A DNA stretch of 64,000 bases from an uncultured Bacteroidota bacterium (lineage in GTDB: Bacteria > Bacteroidota > Bacteroidia > Bacteroidales > P3): contig CADCEC010000002.1 of NCBI GenBank assembly GCA_902800395.1, forward strand, positions 1 to 64,000, in the 5' to 3' direction. The position numbers and the translations under genes were made by a program. This document shows, piece by piece, positions 1-8,565 of the stretch (position 1 is its first letter; every line of letters starts with the position of its first letter). The notes below the pieces were generated by a model, which was given only the letters and a program-made list of their open reading frames with translations, was not told the origin of the DNA and made no database searches.

Positions 1-72
1 ATAAAACTGAGGCTTAATGGTATGTCACCTGTCCAGTACAGGCAGGCTCACGAATCCTCAATGATTGTTTAA
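1..72 (+). mobile_element. IS3-family transposase, C-terminal end (partial)
   Basis: The frame open from base 1 encodes 23 residues and then TAA. It includes LRLNGMSPVQYR, which resembles the extreme C-terminus of IS3/IS150-type DDE transposases (consensus roughly K-L-x-G-x-S-P-V-Q-Y-R). The following bases, CAACAATTGGGGTTCACTTC at about 79-98, resemble the sequence usually seen just after this stop in such elements. The rest of the element lies left of the window, so integrity cannot be judged. It marks the left side of the accessory island. Confidence 0.6.
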
Positions 73-421
73 CCGTCCAACAATTGGGGTTCACTTCAGC
101 GTCTGTCCAAACATTGAAAATCAGCATTTTACACAATTATTCCCTTGTTGCTGCATGATGGCAGCATAAAAATGGGGGATTACTTACCAGGGGACAATTT
201 GTCCCCATGAAAGAAATGCCAAGAGAAACTAAAGCCTGGAAATAAGCCCTCGACTAAGTCCGGTCAACCGTTCCAATTGTCGGATGCTGGCACCCTGGTT
301 GCGAAGGAGATAAAGCATCTCACGAGCAGCATCAGATGTTGAACTCCATCAAACATGGTATTTCCATAGAGAACGTAACGGAAGGATTTTACTAAAGAGT
401 TCTTCTATAAAGAAATAGCTT
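73..421. other. Intergenic scar region with a 17-bp palindrome
   Basis: This 349-bp stretch holds no intact gene. It contains the presumed right end of the IS3 element, a perfect palindrome GGGGACAA-T-TTGTCCCC at 190-206, and the decayed minus-strand fragment listed separately. No clear TAnnTTTG promoter was seen before the ATG at 422. Confidence 0.5.
229..346 (-). pseudogene. Decayed helix-turn-helix fragment (C-terminus)
   Basis: On the minus strand an open frame of about 38 codons, bounded by stops, encodes a fragment containing REMLYLLRNQGASIRQLERL followed by TGLSRGLISRL. This reads as a helix-turn-helix C-terminus like those at the end of REP-associated (Y1) transposases or recombinases. 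There is no start codon or catalytic domain, so it appears to be a remnant. The family assignment is tentative. Confidence 0.35.
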
Positions 422-1909
422 ATGGCAGACGCGTCACCTGAGACTATAGAACGCCTGATAGGGAATTCAGAGAAGGGGTTAAAGGACATAGAAATGTCAT
501 TGCCTCTTATTTTGGAAACTAGACAAGCGGTTCTTGATGCTATCGAGAAACAGAAAGAGAGCAATGTTGTTCTTGAGTTGATGCTGGTTGTTTTTGATAC
601 CTTGTTGGCAGAGAACGAGGTGATATATGACCTATCTGCTTCACTTGATGCATTACTGAAGGCAAAGAATGACTATACCAAACGTTACTATATGCAGAGT
701 TTGAATCTCTGTTTTGTTGAGGCTTGCTCATTATTTGCTGGTGATGAAAATGACGAAAATAGTTTGCTTACAAGACTGGAGAAACTGACAAAACAACTAA
801 ATCAGGCCGGATGCCAATTCATTGCAAGACATATTATTGACGATATTCAAGCATTCAGAAAAAACTACTGTGATAGGGAACTTCGCAACATAACCAGGCA
901 CTATGACGATCCTATCAAGATGTATGAGAAACAGCAGGGGTTGAACAATATAGACTTCTTTGCGAAAGGTGCAAGCCAACTGATGGCGATACGTATGGAA
1001 GTGACTGTGTTAAGCTCATTTCTGTTGGGGCTGCTTGCTCCTGTCAATAAAGAACAACAAAGCGTTGTTTCTAAAAAAACATCTAGATTTAATATTAAGG
1101 GGCTAATCAATAATGCTGTTTTTAATGCATTCAAACAGAGGAATATAGAAGGCGAAATACAACGGATGCTAGCTAAGGGGCAGTCTACGCTAGATGAGTG
1201 TTACAAACAATACAATCAGTGTCAGGCGGCTATCAGATTTTTGGAAGAAAAGAATTGTAGGACTGATGACTTCAAGAAGATGGAGTCGATAATAAAACTG
1301 AGAATGGAGGCTCTCTTCTTGCAATATGATTTAGCGTGTTCGGTTTGGGGCTTCCTGAATGCCTCTTCAGACAAAGAACGTTCTCAAAATCTTAGACTGA
1401 TTCATATTACTAAACAGGCTGCATTGACGCATATATATGGCTATAATGATAATCTCAGGGAGAAGAGTCTATGGACTGAAATCAAAATAATCGAGGAAAC
1501 AAGAAATGAGAAGCTTAATACGTCTTTTGTGGAAAAACTGCTTGAGGATCTCACTGGGAATTTGACCGAAGACAAGGAGTACTCGCAGATGTTCGCACAT
1601 TATCGGTACAAGGAAGACTTCTATATTCCTGCCCGTCTTGAGGCGTTTGGCAATATGGAGCATCACAAAGAGTTGATGGATGCGACGAAATTGTTGCAAG
1701 TATGTAAGGTTTTGGTCGGATATACAACGGGATTACTATTCTGCATGGACGAAAAGCAGAAACAGGAGAGGAAGATACGACATGATGAATGGATGGGGAA
1801 ACTCGATGAACTAGTTGCAAGGTCTGGTAATGATGAGAGAATGCGAGAGTCTTTGAATTCTATGCAGGGGCTTATTAATCAAATTTATGGTGATGCGAAA
1901 GTGAACTAG
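422..1909 (+). CDS. Unknown 495-aa, mostly alpha-helical protein
   Basis: No family is recognised. The predicted protein is long, charged and leucine/glutamate rich with no obvious membrane segment or signal peptide. Its helix-heavy composition suggests a helical scaffold or repeat architecture. It starts at ATG 422 with MADASPETIE. The stop is followed after two bases by a 76-aa helicase-associated-type gene, so the two are probably one transcription unit. The AT-rich composition matches the rest of the island and differs from the housekeeping genes downstream. Its position among ATPase/nuclease genes makes a role in mobile-element defence possible, but that is inference from neighbours only. 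Confidence 0.7.
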   Translation: MADASPETIERLIGNSEKGLKDIEMSLPLILETRQAVLDAIEKQKESNVVLELMLVVFDTLLAENEVIYDLSASLDALLKAKNDYTKRYYMQSLNLCFVEACSLFAGDENDENSLLTRLEKLTKQLNQAGCQFIARHIIDDIQAFRKNYCDRELRNITRHYDDPIKMYEKQQGLNNIDFFAKGASQLMAIRMEVTVLSSFLLGLLAPVNKEQQSVVSKKTSRFNIKGLINNAVFNAFKQRNIEGEIQRMLAKGQSTLDECYKQYNQCQAAIRFLEEKNCRTDDFKKMESIIKLRMEALFLQYDLACSVWGFLNASSDKERSQNLRLIHITKQAALTHIYGYNDNLREKSLWTEIKIIEETRNEKLNTSFVEKLLEDLTGNLTEDKEYSQMFAHYRYKEDFYIPARLEAFGNMEHHKELMDATKLLQVCKVLVGYTTGLLFCMDEKQKQERKIRHDEWMGKLDELVARSGNDERMRESLNSMQGLINQIYGDAKVN

Positions 1910-1911
1910 AT

Positions 1912-2142
1912 ATGACCCAAGATGAACTTTGGCTGACGAAGTATCAAGAAGTGATGGTTTTCATGGAGAAGAACCATCGTAATCCATCAAAGAATCGCAT
2001 TGAAGAGCACCAGATGTTGAACTTCATCAAGCACAATAGAAAGTTGCTAAATGCCGGCAAGATGAAAGAGAGTAGAGTAGTGATGTTTGAAAAGTTGCTG
2101 GAGACGGGGGGGGAGTGTAAGAGGGTGAATCAATACCAGTGA
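1912..2142 (+). CDS. Small helicase-associated (HA) domain protein, copy 1
   Basis: This 76-aa protein has the HA-like pattern W-x-x-(K/R)-Y near the N-terminus, a central N-F-I-K or N-W-x-K element and a C-terminal KRVNQYQ. HA domains (Pfam PF03457) are small helical, nucleic-acid-associated modules normally appended to helicases; here one stands alone. It begins two bases after the stop of the 495-aa gene, so co-translation is likely. Two intact paralogues (8566-8796 and 12574-12804) and a truncated one (10400-10450) lie in the same island in the same arrangement. An eight-G run at 2106-2113 falls within the coding sequence. The function of stand-alone copies is not known to me. Confidence 0.75.
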   Translation: MTQDELWLTKYQEVMVFMEKNHRNPSKNRIEEHQMLNFIKHNRKLLNAGKMKESRVVMFEKLLETGGECKRVNQYQ

Positions 2143-2242
2143 TGGAATCACGGAACTACGGAAAAAACACAATAAAACCATAATTGCAGAAACGTAGTGT
2201 TGTTAATTTTTATTAATCGCCTTATGTTTCAAATAAAAATAG

Positions 2243-2250
2243 TATCTTTG
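2243..2250 (+). promoter_or_regulatory. Probable -7 promoter box of the HNH/ATPase operon
   Basis: TATCTTTG matches the Bacteroidota -7 consensus TAnnTTTG and lies 39 bp before ATG 2290. No good TTTG -33 element is visible at the usual spacing. Confidence 0.5.
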
Positions 2251-2289
2251 CAAATTTGAATATTGTACTAAAGGAGTACATTAGAAGAT

Positions 2290-2652
2290 ATGGCATTTAG
2301 TGAAAAAGACATACAAGATGCTTGGAACCGTGCAACTTCCGTTGAGGGTTATGACGCAACCCGGTTCAGGAAAGATGCCTGCGGCGCTTGGATACAACGG
2401 TCTGAATATGGGAACCATAAAAGTCAGTATGGCTGGGATATAGACCACGTGTTACCACGAGTACTGGGTGGAGGTGACGATGAAATCAACCTCAGACCAA
2501 TGCAATGGCAGAATAATCTGTCGAAGGCTGACGATTTCCCATATTACTACTCTGCTGTGATTGCAAACGAACGCACTAATGAAGAAAAAAAAGTGCAATT
2601 TCGTGTGAATGATGATTTATACAAACTTTTAAAACGAACATACAATATTTGA
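2290..2652 (+). CDS. HNH endonuclease
   Basis: This 120-aa protein carries a compact HNH motif: D50-I-D-H53 followed by a glycine-rich turn and N67-L-R-P...N75-N76, the expected His-Asn metal-binding arrangement. HNH nucleases cut DNA (sometimes RNA) with a beta-beta-alpha-metal fold. The TGA stop overlaps the start region of the next ATPase gene, and four consecutive genes (to 5168) overlap, indicating one operon. An HNH gene next to an ABC-type ATPase recalls Septu (PtuB/PtuA), but here the ATPase is followed by a DUF4435 gene as in PARIS. The HNH assignment is firm; the system assignment is inference. Confidence 0.85.
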   Translation: MAFSEKDIQDAWNRATSVEGYDATRFRKDACGAWIQRSEYGNHKSQYGWDIDHVLPRVLGGGDDEINLRPMQWQNNLSKADDFPYYYSAVIANERTNEEKKVQFRVNDDLYKLLKRTYNI

Positions 2653-2654
2653 AG

Positions 2655-3983
2655 ATGAAACTAAAATCACTGAAGATTGAGGCGCTCTTCAATACATTTT
2701 CATACGACCTCCATTTTGATAGTCAGGACAAATACCTCATACTGACAGGTATCAACGGCTATGGCAAGACGACAATATTGAATATGATTAGTGCGCTTGC
2801 CAACAAGGATCTGTATTATTTCTATACATTTCCTTTCGCATCCATTGATTTTGGATTTGAGGATGAATCTGTGTTGTCGTTGTCCTCTGATAGAATAGAT
2901 GATGCTGTTTCTACAGATGTGCCTGTTAGTGGTGGCAGGAGTCTGCATTTTGATATGAAGGAATCTGACAGCAAGGCAATAGGCTCATTTTGCATTGATG
3001 CCGGTACTATTGCCCGTGTGATGAAAAACTATTACCACTTCTCGCATATTAGCATCAACAGTAGACTGAAGGATGATTATGAGTCAACAGACTTCTATCA
3101 GGTGATGAAGGATGAGGGCTTGCTGAATGCTATTATACAGCTTACAGGTAAGAATGCAGAGCAGATGATGATGAGGCTTGACGCATTCAAAGCTTTTTAT
3201 ATCGAGGCGGAGCGGACTGTGGAGTGCCGTTATCTTCGTCCGAAGAATACTGTTCCCGATTTGGAGTATAGGGATCCGAAGTGGTATCTGATTGACCACT
3301 TGGCATCTGATTTTCGTTATATGCTCAATAATGAGTATGCCAACTATGTGAAATATTCACAACAGGTGGATTCTGATTTTATTAACCAAGCGGTATCCTC
3401 CAGTTTGGTATATAATCAGAAAACCTATGATGCGGAAAGGGGAAAACTAATTGTCCGAGCAAAGGAATTGGAACTTCTTGGGCTGATACCCCATTGGGAT
3501 GTAAAGTCGTATGATGAGACCAATGCGAAGATGTTGACGGCATACATTGTTGCACAAAATAAGAAAATGGATTACTACAACACTTTGCTTAGTAAAATCC
3601 GTCTTTTCTATAAACTCGTGGAAGAGAGAGGTTTTGTCAACAAGAATATGTCGGTCACCGTGAAAGATGGATTCCGATTCCGTGCTGATGGCAACGGGTT
3701 TATCGACCTTAGCCTTCTATCCAGCGGCGAGCAGAACGAGGTTGTAATGCTATACACACTGGTGTTCAGTGTAGGAGACGATTCGATGCTACTGATTGAC
3801 GAGCCGGAAAACTCACTCCATGTGCTGTGGCAAAAGAAGTTTATGCGAACCATTGAGGAGGTTTCAGCTGTGAAGAATCTTTTTGTGATTGTCGCTACTC
3901 ATTCGCCTCAGATAATAGGAACACGATGGGATAATTGTTGTGATTTGACCGAACTAATGGGTGGAGAGAACGATGGAGAATAG
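2655..3983 (+). CDS. AAA/ABC-type ATPase (PARIS AriA-like)
   Basis: A 442-aa protein with Walker A GINGYGKTT (32-40), an ABC-like signature SSGEQNEVV (about 356-364), Walker B MLLIDEPE (about 378-385) and a switch histidine in ATHSP (H416). The long insert between Walker A and the signature is typical of SMC/OLD/AAA_15-AAA_21 defence ATPases. It overlaps the following DUF4435 gene by 11 bp. An ATPase followed by a DUF4435 TOPRIM-type gene is the layout of PARIS (AriA/AriB), and both lengths fit. A TTG at 2649 overlapping the HNH stop is an alternative start; ATG 2655 is preferred. Confidence 0.8.
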   Translation: MKLKSLKIEALFNTFSYDLHFDSQDKYLILTGINGYGKTTILNMISALANKDLYYFYTFPFASIDFGFEDESVLSLSSDRIDDAVSTDVPVSGGRSLHFDMKESDSKAIGSFCIDAGTIARVMKNYYHFSHISINSRLKDDYESTDFYQVMKDEGLLNAIIQLTGKNAEQMMMRLDAFKAFYIEAERTVECRYLRPKNTVPDLEYRDPKWYLIDHLASDFRYMLNNEYANYVKYSQQVDSDFINQAVSSSLVYNQKTYDAERGKLIVRAKELELLGLIPHWDVKSYDETNAKMLTAYIVAQNKKMDYYNTLLSKIRLFYKLVEERGFVNKNMSVTVKDGFRFRADGNGFIDLSLLSSGEQNEVVMLYTLVFSVGDDSMLLIDEPENSLHVLWQKKFMRTIEEVSAVKNLFVIVATHSPQIIGTRWDNCCDLTELMGGENDGE

Positions 3984-4815
3984 TATCAACAAGGCACTCA
4001 CAGAGGAAGATCGGGTCACTGCAGTTATACTGGCCATACAGGGGCACAGTGTGGATAAAAAACAGGTGGTAGTAGTGGAAGGTGATGATGACGCGCTGTT
4101 CTATGAACGTTTTTTGGATATGTCCAATTGTGATGTTATTGTCAATAACTCGTGCTGTGGCTATGCAGCTATTACCTCTACCTGCAATGCGAAAGGCTAC
4201 GCTAACCGCTATTTCATGATAAAGGACTCCGACTTTGACAGGCTTCTTGGAACGGCACAAATGGATAACCAGATACTCACCGACTATCACGACAGGGAAC
4301 TATTCCTAAGCACACTTGATGTAGATGCACTACTTGGAGGCAAATATGGCATTGCGATAGATGTGAAGTCCATCGCAAGGTCAATACGAGGCTTGTCTAT
4401 GACCAAGTGGTACAATATGGCAAATGATTGCAAGTTAGTATTCAAGAAAAAATGTGTGGTGCAAAAGGTGTACGACGGACAAGATGACGTGAGTGTTGAT
4501 GATTGTGTTGTTAAGCTTGCGGAAGAGAAAAAGAATGCGGGAAAACAAATACCTCCAAAGACCCAATTTGTTTGTTTTATGAATTCTAATGAAGGAGCAG
4601 ATTGGCGGCAATATACTAACGGCCATGATTGGCTTCATGCAATCGCCACCTGGTTGAATGTTCGTTTGAACAAAGCAATCTCATATGATAAAGACATTCG
4701 CCCGTATCTGGAGAGCGTATTCTCAATAGAAGACTTTAAAGCGACTGGGCTATATACTGAAATCAGGAAGCGAGAGGAGACTTTAGGCAGAATCTTTTTA
4801 AATATTGCAGCATGA
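3973..4815 (+). CDS. DUF4435/TOPRIM-like nuclease (PARIS AriB-like)
   Basis: This 280-aa protein has VVVVEGDDDALFYERF (33-48) with an acidic E36-G-D-D-D cluster, then FMIKDSDFD with D85 and D87, the expected TOPRIM-type acidic residues of DUF4435. In PARIS, AriB is released from the AriA ATPase when a phage anti-restriction protein is sensed and then acts as a toxic nuclease; assigning that role here is inference. ATG 3973 is chosen over GTG 3961 because GGAGAG lies at a suitable distance upstream. The gene overlaps the ATPase (11 bp) and the next ORF (4 bp, ATGA). Confidence 0.7.
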   Translation: MENSINKALTEEDRVTAVILAIQGHSVDKKQVVVVEGDDDALFYERFLDMSNCDVIVNNSCCGYAAITSTCNAKGYANRYFMIKDSDFDRLLGTAQMDNQILTDYHDRELFLSTLDVDALLGGKYGIAIDVKSIARSIRGLSMTKWYNMANDCKLVFKKKCVVQKVYDGQDDVSVDDCVVKLAEEKKNAGKQIPPKTQFVCFMNSNEGADWRQYTNGHDWLHAIATWLNVRLNKAISYDKDIRPYLESVFSIEDFKATGLYTEIRKREETLGRIFLNIAA

Positions 4816-5168
4816 TTGCAAAAGTACAATACAATGACTTGACGGGAACGGCAGCAGCAGACATTACTGATTTTTCGCTGAATTCTCTGGAGAAATATCT
4901 AACAGATCGTTATGAGAACTACGATACTGAACGTTATTTCTGTGTCGGTTGTCGGTTATATATTGCAGGACAAACATCTAATACTGTCAATATCCAGTTT
5001 ATTTGCCTTGACAAAGAAGAGCATAAATATGTGTACTTATGTCCGGTAGATGATATGAGTTATGAAGAGGCTTTCTCTCTATTCAAACGGTTTGAAATCG
5101 TATTAGGAAGTAATGAGAGCATTAGCGAAATCAACATAAGCGATGAGGACTGGCGCGATTTAAAATAA
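4812..5168 (+). CDS. Unknown 118-aa protein, fourth gene of the HNH/ATPase operon
   Basis: The start ATG overlaps the DUF4435 stop (ATGA), so translation is probably coupled. The protein begins MIAKVQYNDLTGTAAADITD and contains a Y-F-C-V-G-C stretch and a C-terminal acidic helix. There is no signal peptide or membrane segment. I do not recognise the family. Its tight coupling suggests an accessory, sensor or immunity-type partner of the upstream ATPase and nuclease, but nothing in the sequence proves this. Confidence 0.7.
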   Translation: MIAKVQYNDLTGTAAADITDFSLNSLEKYLTDRYENYDTERYFCVGCRLYIAGQTSNTVNIQFICLDKEEHKYVYLCPVDDMSYEEAFSLFKRFEIVLGSNESISEINISDEDWRDLK

Positions 5169-5269
5169 GGGATCGTAAGGATTTATATTCCATTGAAAAT
5201 CATTGCTTAAGTGTAGCGTAACAGATGTGGAGATAACAATGTAAAAACATATATAAGGAATAAAAGAAT

Positions 5270-6157
5270 ATGGACAATCTGTTAATTGCGCTTCTTGCAC
5301 TTAGTCCCAATACTGGCAAGGTAGCTAAGAGGATGGTGGATGCTACATGTTATGGTATAAAAAGATTTTTAGAGCCATATTTCATCGCTCACGAAGAGAA
5401 AGTTAAGGCTAAGACGGAATTGGAAATAATCAGAAACAACCAGTTGCGTCAACTTGAGTTTGCACAGGAGTTCTTGAAGAATGCAAATGAGCGGTTCCCA
5501 GAAGAAGCTGTTCGTGATTTCTCTAACATTGTTAAGATTATCAAAACGGCGGTAGAGTGTACGGAAAGTCATCAAGTTGAGGAGTCCATATACACAGAGG
5601 AGGAAGATAGAGAATGGTATGCACGTTTCTTTGATGAAGCGAGATATATCTCTGACGAACAACTCCAGGAAGTTTGGGGGCGATTGATTGCTGAAAGGGT
5701 TATTCATCCGGAAGGGGTGAATAACAGGGTGCTATATTTTATTCGTAGTCTTGATAAAAGAGAAATTGAGTGTATAAAACGTTCGATGCGAATATTCCTG
5801 AATGACGATTTTATCCCAGACTATGTTATTGGAAGGTTTGACGGTATGTCTCACGACGTATCGACACTTTTATCATTGAGGCTTATATATAGTAGTGACA
5901 TCATGCATCCATTGGTGTCGGCATTTGATTTGTCTAAAGAAACAATAATCAAAGGGAAAGGTTTTGATTTCCGGATGACTGCACTCGGAAATGAGAAGGA
6001 GGTCAGTGTACAATGCTATGCTTTAACACCGGAAGGGAAGGTGCTGAGCCGTTTATGCAAGTCGCAACTTTCATCGAAGGAAGCCCAGATGATATGTGAC
6101 CATCTCAATGCCTGTTGGAAGGACAAAGTTAGAGTGGAGATTGTGGAGAATCAGTAA
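5270..6157 (+). CDS. DUF2806 domain protein
   Basis: A 295-aa protein whose central part (about 107-160) reads as acidic residues, W-Y-A-R-F-F-D-E-A, then ISDEQLQEVWGRLIAE, the pattern of DUF2806. The N-terminus has a short hydrophobic helix followed by a charged coiled-coil-like segment. The C-terminus contains ALTPEGKVL, a short motif seen in winged-helix-like tails. DUF2806 proteins are often scattered in accessory regions and have no established biochemical role that I can name. About 100 bp separate it from the preceding operon, with AAGGAAT close to the start. Confidence 0.7.
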   Translation: MDNLLIALLALSPNTGKVAKRMVDATCYGIKRFLEPYFIAHEEKVKAKTELEIIRNNQLRQLEFAQEFLKNANERFPEEAVRDFSNIVKIIKTAVECTESHQVEESIYTEEEDREWYARFFDEARYISDEQLQEVWGRLIAERVIHPEGVNNRVLYFIRSLDKREIECIKRSMRIFLNDDFIPDYVIGRFDGMSHDVSTLLSLRLIYSSDIMHPLVSAFDLSKETIIKGKGFDFRMTALGNEKEVSVQCYALTPEGKVLSRLCKSQLSSKEAQMICDHLNACWKDKVRVEIVENQ

Positions 6158-6242
6158 TGGTGACACTCAAAAAAGGTATTTAGGATTTACAGTGGCCCTA
6201 ATCTTTGAATGACATCATTTAGTTGGTACCATTAAAACACAA

Positions 6243-7394
6243 TTGACACAAGTGAACAAAAATAACAAGATAACAAATTTGGATGATGCTGAATTTATCT
6301 CTTTTCTTTATGCGGAAAGGGATAGAGAAAACAATCTGAGTCAGTATCAAGGTTGGAATAACTGGGCTCTTATTGGAGCATTCATGACGATTGTTTGTGC
6401 GGGTTATGCCATATTAAAGGATGCCAACATACTCAATTGGAATGATGTGTTCTACTATTCAACAGGAATCATATCATATTTCTTAATCTATCACTCCTGG
6501 TCGCGTGCGTTTAAGCGAGAAAGGGGTGTGGATTTCTATAAGGTCAGAACGTTAAGCGAAATAGCACCCTATGTTCAAATTGTTTTTGTATTCATTTGCG
6601 CAATTGCATCTGCTATAATCATTCCACTAACAGAAGGATTTAATGCTGTTTTTTGGTGGTGGATAGCAGTTCTAGTCGTTTTTGTGATAGCTATTATTCT
6701 AATCATCGTCTTTAGGAACAAGATAATTCCGGCTTGTTATCATGAATTATTTCTGCCATGGGTGTGGGGTAATATGGTATTAGCAGGTGTCATGGGAGTT
6801 GTATTGGCTAATGTTGGCTATAAATCATTGTGTATGGCAACAAACGGTGTCTATAGTGATGAATTTGCATTAGCCTCCTGCGTTGCAGGTTGTTTTATTA
6901 TCATCTTTGTTTTTGTAACGATAAATACAAACAACAAATCGGTAAGAAGGTTTGATGCAATTATCGATGATTATATTTATTTAAATGTTTCAAAAGAAGA
7001 AACATACAGAAAGATAACAATCAATAGGATGGGATATGGCGTGATGGATGCTTGTACAAAAGAGTTTGAAGAAATTAATCGTTTGATGAGTAAACATGAC
7101 GAAGACGAGAGGGAAGTTGAGAAAATGAAGGCGATAATAGATGCTGGGGCTTATACGATTGAACAATTGCATCAGATTGGTTTAAGTGCAAAAGCTATTC
7201 TAAATAATGAAAAGCGCATCCTGGAGTTAACCAAGCAATTAAATGAAAAATTAAGAGAGATTATTATTGCGGTTCCAATATATAAGAACATTCCCGAACT
7301 TAATTATATCATCAATACTAATATTTCTAACGGCGAAAAGATAGACTCTTTGTCCACAGAATTACAAGATTTGCTCGAAAGAATACCATTATAA
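6243..7394 (+). CDS. Six-helix membrane protein with cytoplasmic helical tail
   Basis: This 383-aa protein has six hydrophobic segments in its first ~230 residues, including NWALIGAFMTIVCAGYAI, VQIVFVFICAIASAIIIPL and VAGCFIIIFVFVTI. A charged, probably coiled-coil C-terminal region of about 150 residues follows. No family is recognised. The listed start is TTG; GTG 6252 is an equally good or better alternative, and no early ATG exists. A terminator-like hairpin follows at 7420-7454. Membrane proteins with helical tails are common effectors in phage defence, but this assignment is only contextual. Confidence 0.65.
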   Translation: MTQVNKNNKITNLDDAEFISFLYAERDRENNLSQYQGWNNWALIGAFMTIVCAGYAILKDANILNWNDVFYYSTGIISYFLIYHSWSRAFKRERGVDFYKVRTLSEIAPYVQIVFVFICAIASAIIIPLTEGFNAVFWWWIAVLVVFVIAIILIIVFRNKIIPACYHELFLPWVWGNMVLAGVMGVVLANVGYKSLCMATNGVYSDEFALASCVAGCFIIIFVFVTINTNNKSVRRFDAIIDDYIYLNVSKEETYRKITINRMGYGVMDACTKEFEEINRLMSKHDEDEREVEKMKAIIDAGAYTIEQLHQIGLSAKAILNNEKRILELTKQLNEKLREIIIAVPIYKNIPELNYIINTNISNGEKIDSLSTELQDLLERIPL

Positions 7395-7419
7395 CGCTAT
7401 TGAGGTACCTAAATAAAAA

Positions 7420-7454
7420 AAACGGAGCCTCACCTGATAGATGAAACTCCGTTT
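7420..7454 (+). terminator. Hairpin after the membrane-protein gene
   Basis: AAACGGAG (7420-7427) pairs perfectly with CTCCGTTT (7447-7454) across a 19-nt loop. The downstream side has no long T run, so it may be a stabilising hairpin rather than a strong terminator. Confidence 0.45.
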
Positions 7455-7482
7455 ATGAAGTAGAAAGTATTGGGTTTGATGA

Positions 7483-8562
7483 TTTCTAAAACCTGATGAC
7501 GAAAATGTTGAATCCGACGATTTATCATTGTTTGGTATACCCGCTGAAGAGCGACCGAACAAGGAAGATGTTGTGAGTGAACTGTTGCGAGATTTTTTTT
7601 ACGACACTTAATACTACCAGAAGAAAAGCAGAATATGTTTCCTCGGAGAGTATTTTAAATTCTTCGCAGGAAAGTATTCAAAGAGTGAACTGTCATTTCA
7701 ATATATGAATGAAATGATGACCTTACCAAGCGAACCTGCATTTGAAGAGAAGATGCATCAGGCTGTTCGTCAAGGGAAAGCAGAGTTCCTGATACATAAG
7801 CTGAAGCAGTATATAGAGGATGAGACCATAACAAAAGATATACCAACAGTGCTAAAGCGATGCATCACCATTCAAGATGCTGTATATCGTGATTGGGCAA
7901 AGAGTCGTGATGCATTTGCGAGTCCTTATGATTATTGCCAAATAGGACAGTTTAGACCTGTGTACTCTAATCTTTTGCTTGTGAATAATGGGGAAGTGAT
8001 TCAAGAGCAGCAAGAAATCGAGAGGATAAAGGCATTTTATGCTGAAATCACTCAATATGCTTGGTTGGCATCCTCGTTGACACTTCCTATCAACGATGAC
8101 CGCAATATGTCGTTTGTGTATGGACAAGAACTGTTTCTTGAATTAAAAGAGAGTCTTATCCGTAGGTTTATTGAGGTAGAGTTAGCTGTAAACCCGTTTG
8201 AGCAGGAGAAGATAATGGCAATTCCTATGCTGAGAGATGTGTATAGTAATTATTGGGATGAACATTTTAAAGAATATGTTAGAAACAGTTCTGAGCCATT
8301 GGCTTGGCTCTATCGTTTACTGAAGCCATCAGGCAAGTTGCTGGAATGGAATTCTATGGTCTATAGCAATTTGGTGGGAGAGGGAGCGCTGGATAGTTAT
8401 GCAAAAGAACGTTTAGGGTTGGATTTACCGCAAGAAATCAGTCAGGATCTGGCTCAGCTATATGGCAAAAATGTCGCAGCCTTGGCTGAAACAAACTTCA
8501 ATCATCATCCATTCTTGGTTGCTGCCAAGAAATGGTGGGATGAAAAAGGGGAGAAATCGTGA
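7483..8562 (+). pseudogene. 5'-truncated P-loop NTPase-like gene (possibly KAP family) with in-frame stop
   Basis: A single reading frame runs from just after a TGA (7480-7482) to 8562. It is interrupted only by TAA at 7609-7611, next to an eight-T run (7593-7600). The first part contains LSLFGIPAEERPNKEDVV. The part after the stop reads FLGEYFKFFAGKYSKSELSF and continues into the 285-aa ORF that starts at ATG 7705. There is no Walker A motif. The residues around YFKFFAGKYSKSELSF resemble the C-terminal half of KAP-type P-loop NTPases, a tentative match. The gene therefore seems to have lost its N-terminus and gained a stop. The 7705-8562 piece could still be translated and is followed after three bases by HA copy 2. 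Confidence 0.45.
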
Positions 8563-8565
8563 TTT

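Noticed and set aside
190-206. Terminator at the 17-bp palindrome
   Set aside because: The perfect palindrome has a one-base centre, too tight for an RNA loop without unpairing, and no T run follows.
2290-3983. Plain Septu (PtuA/PtuB) system
   Set aside because: HNH precedes the ATPase and a DUF4435 gene follows with overlap, which Septu lacks; kept as a hybrid-looking operon instead.
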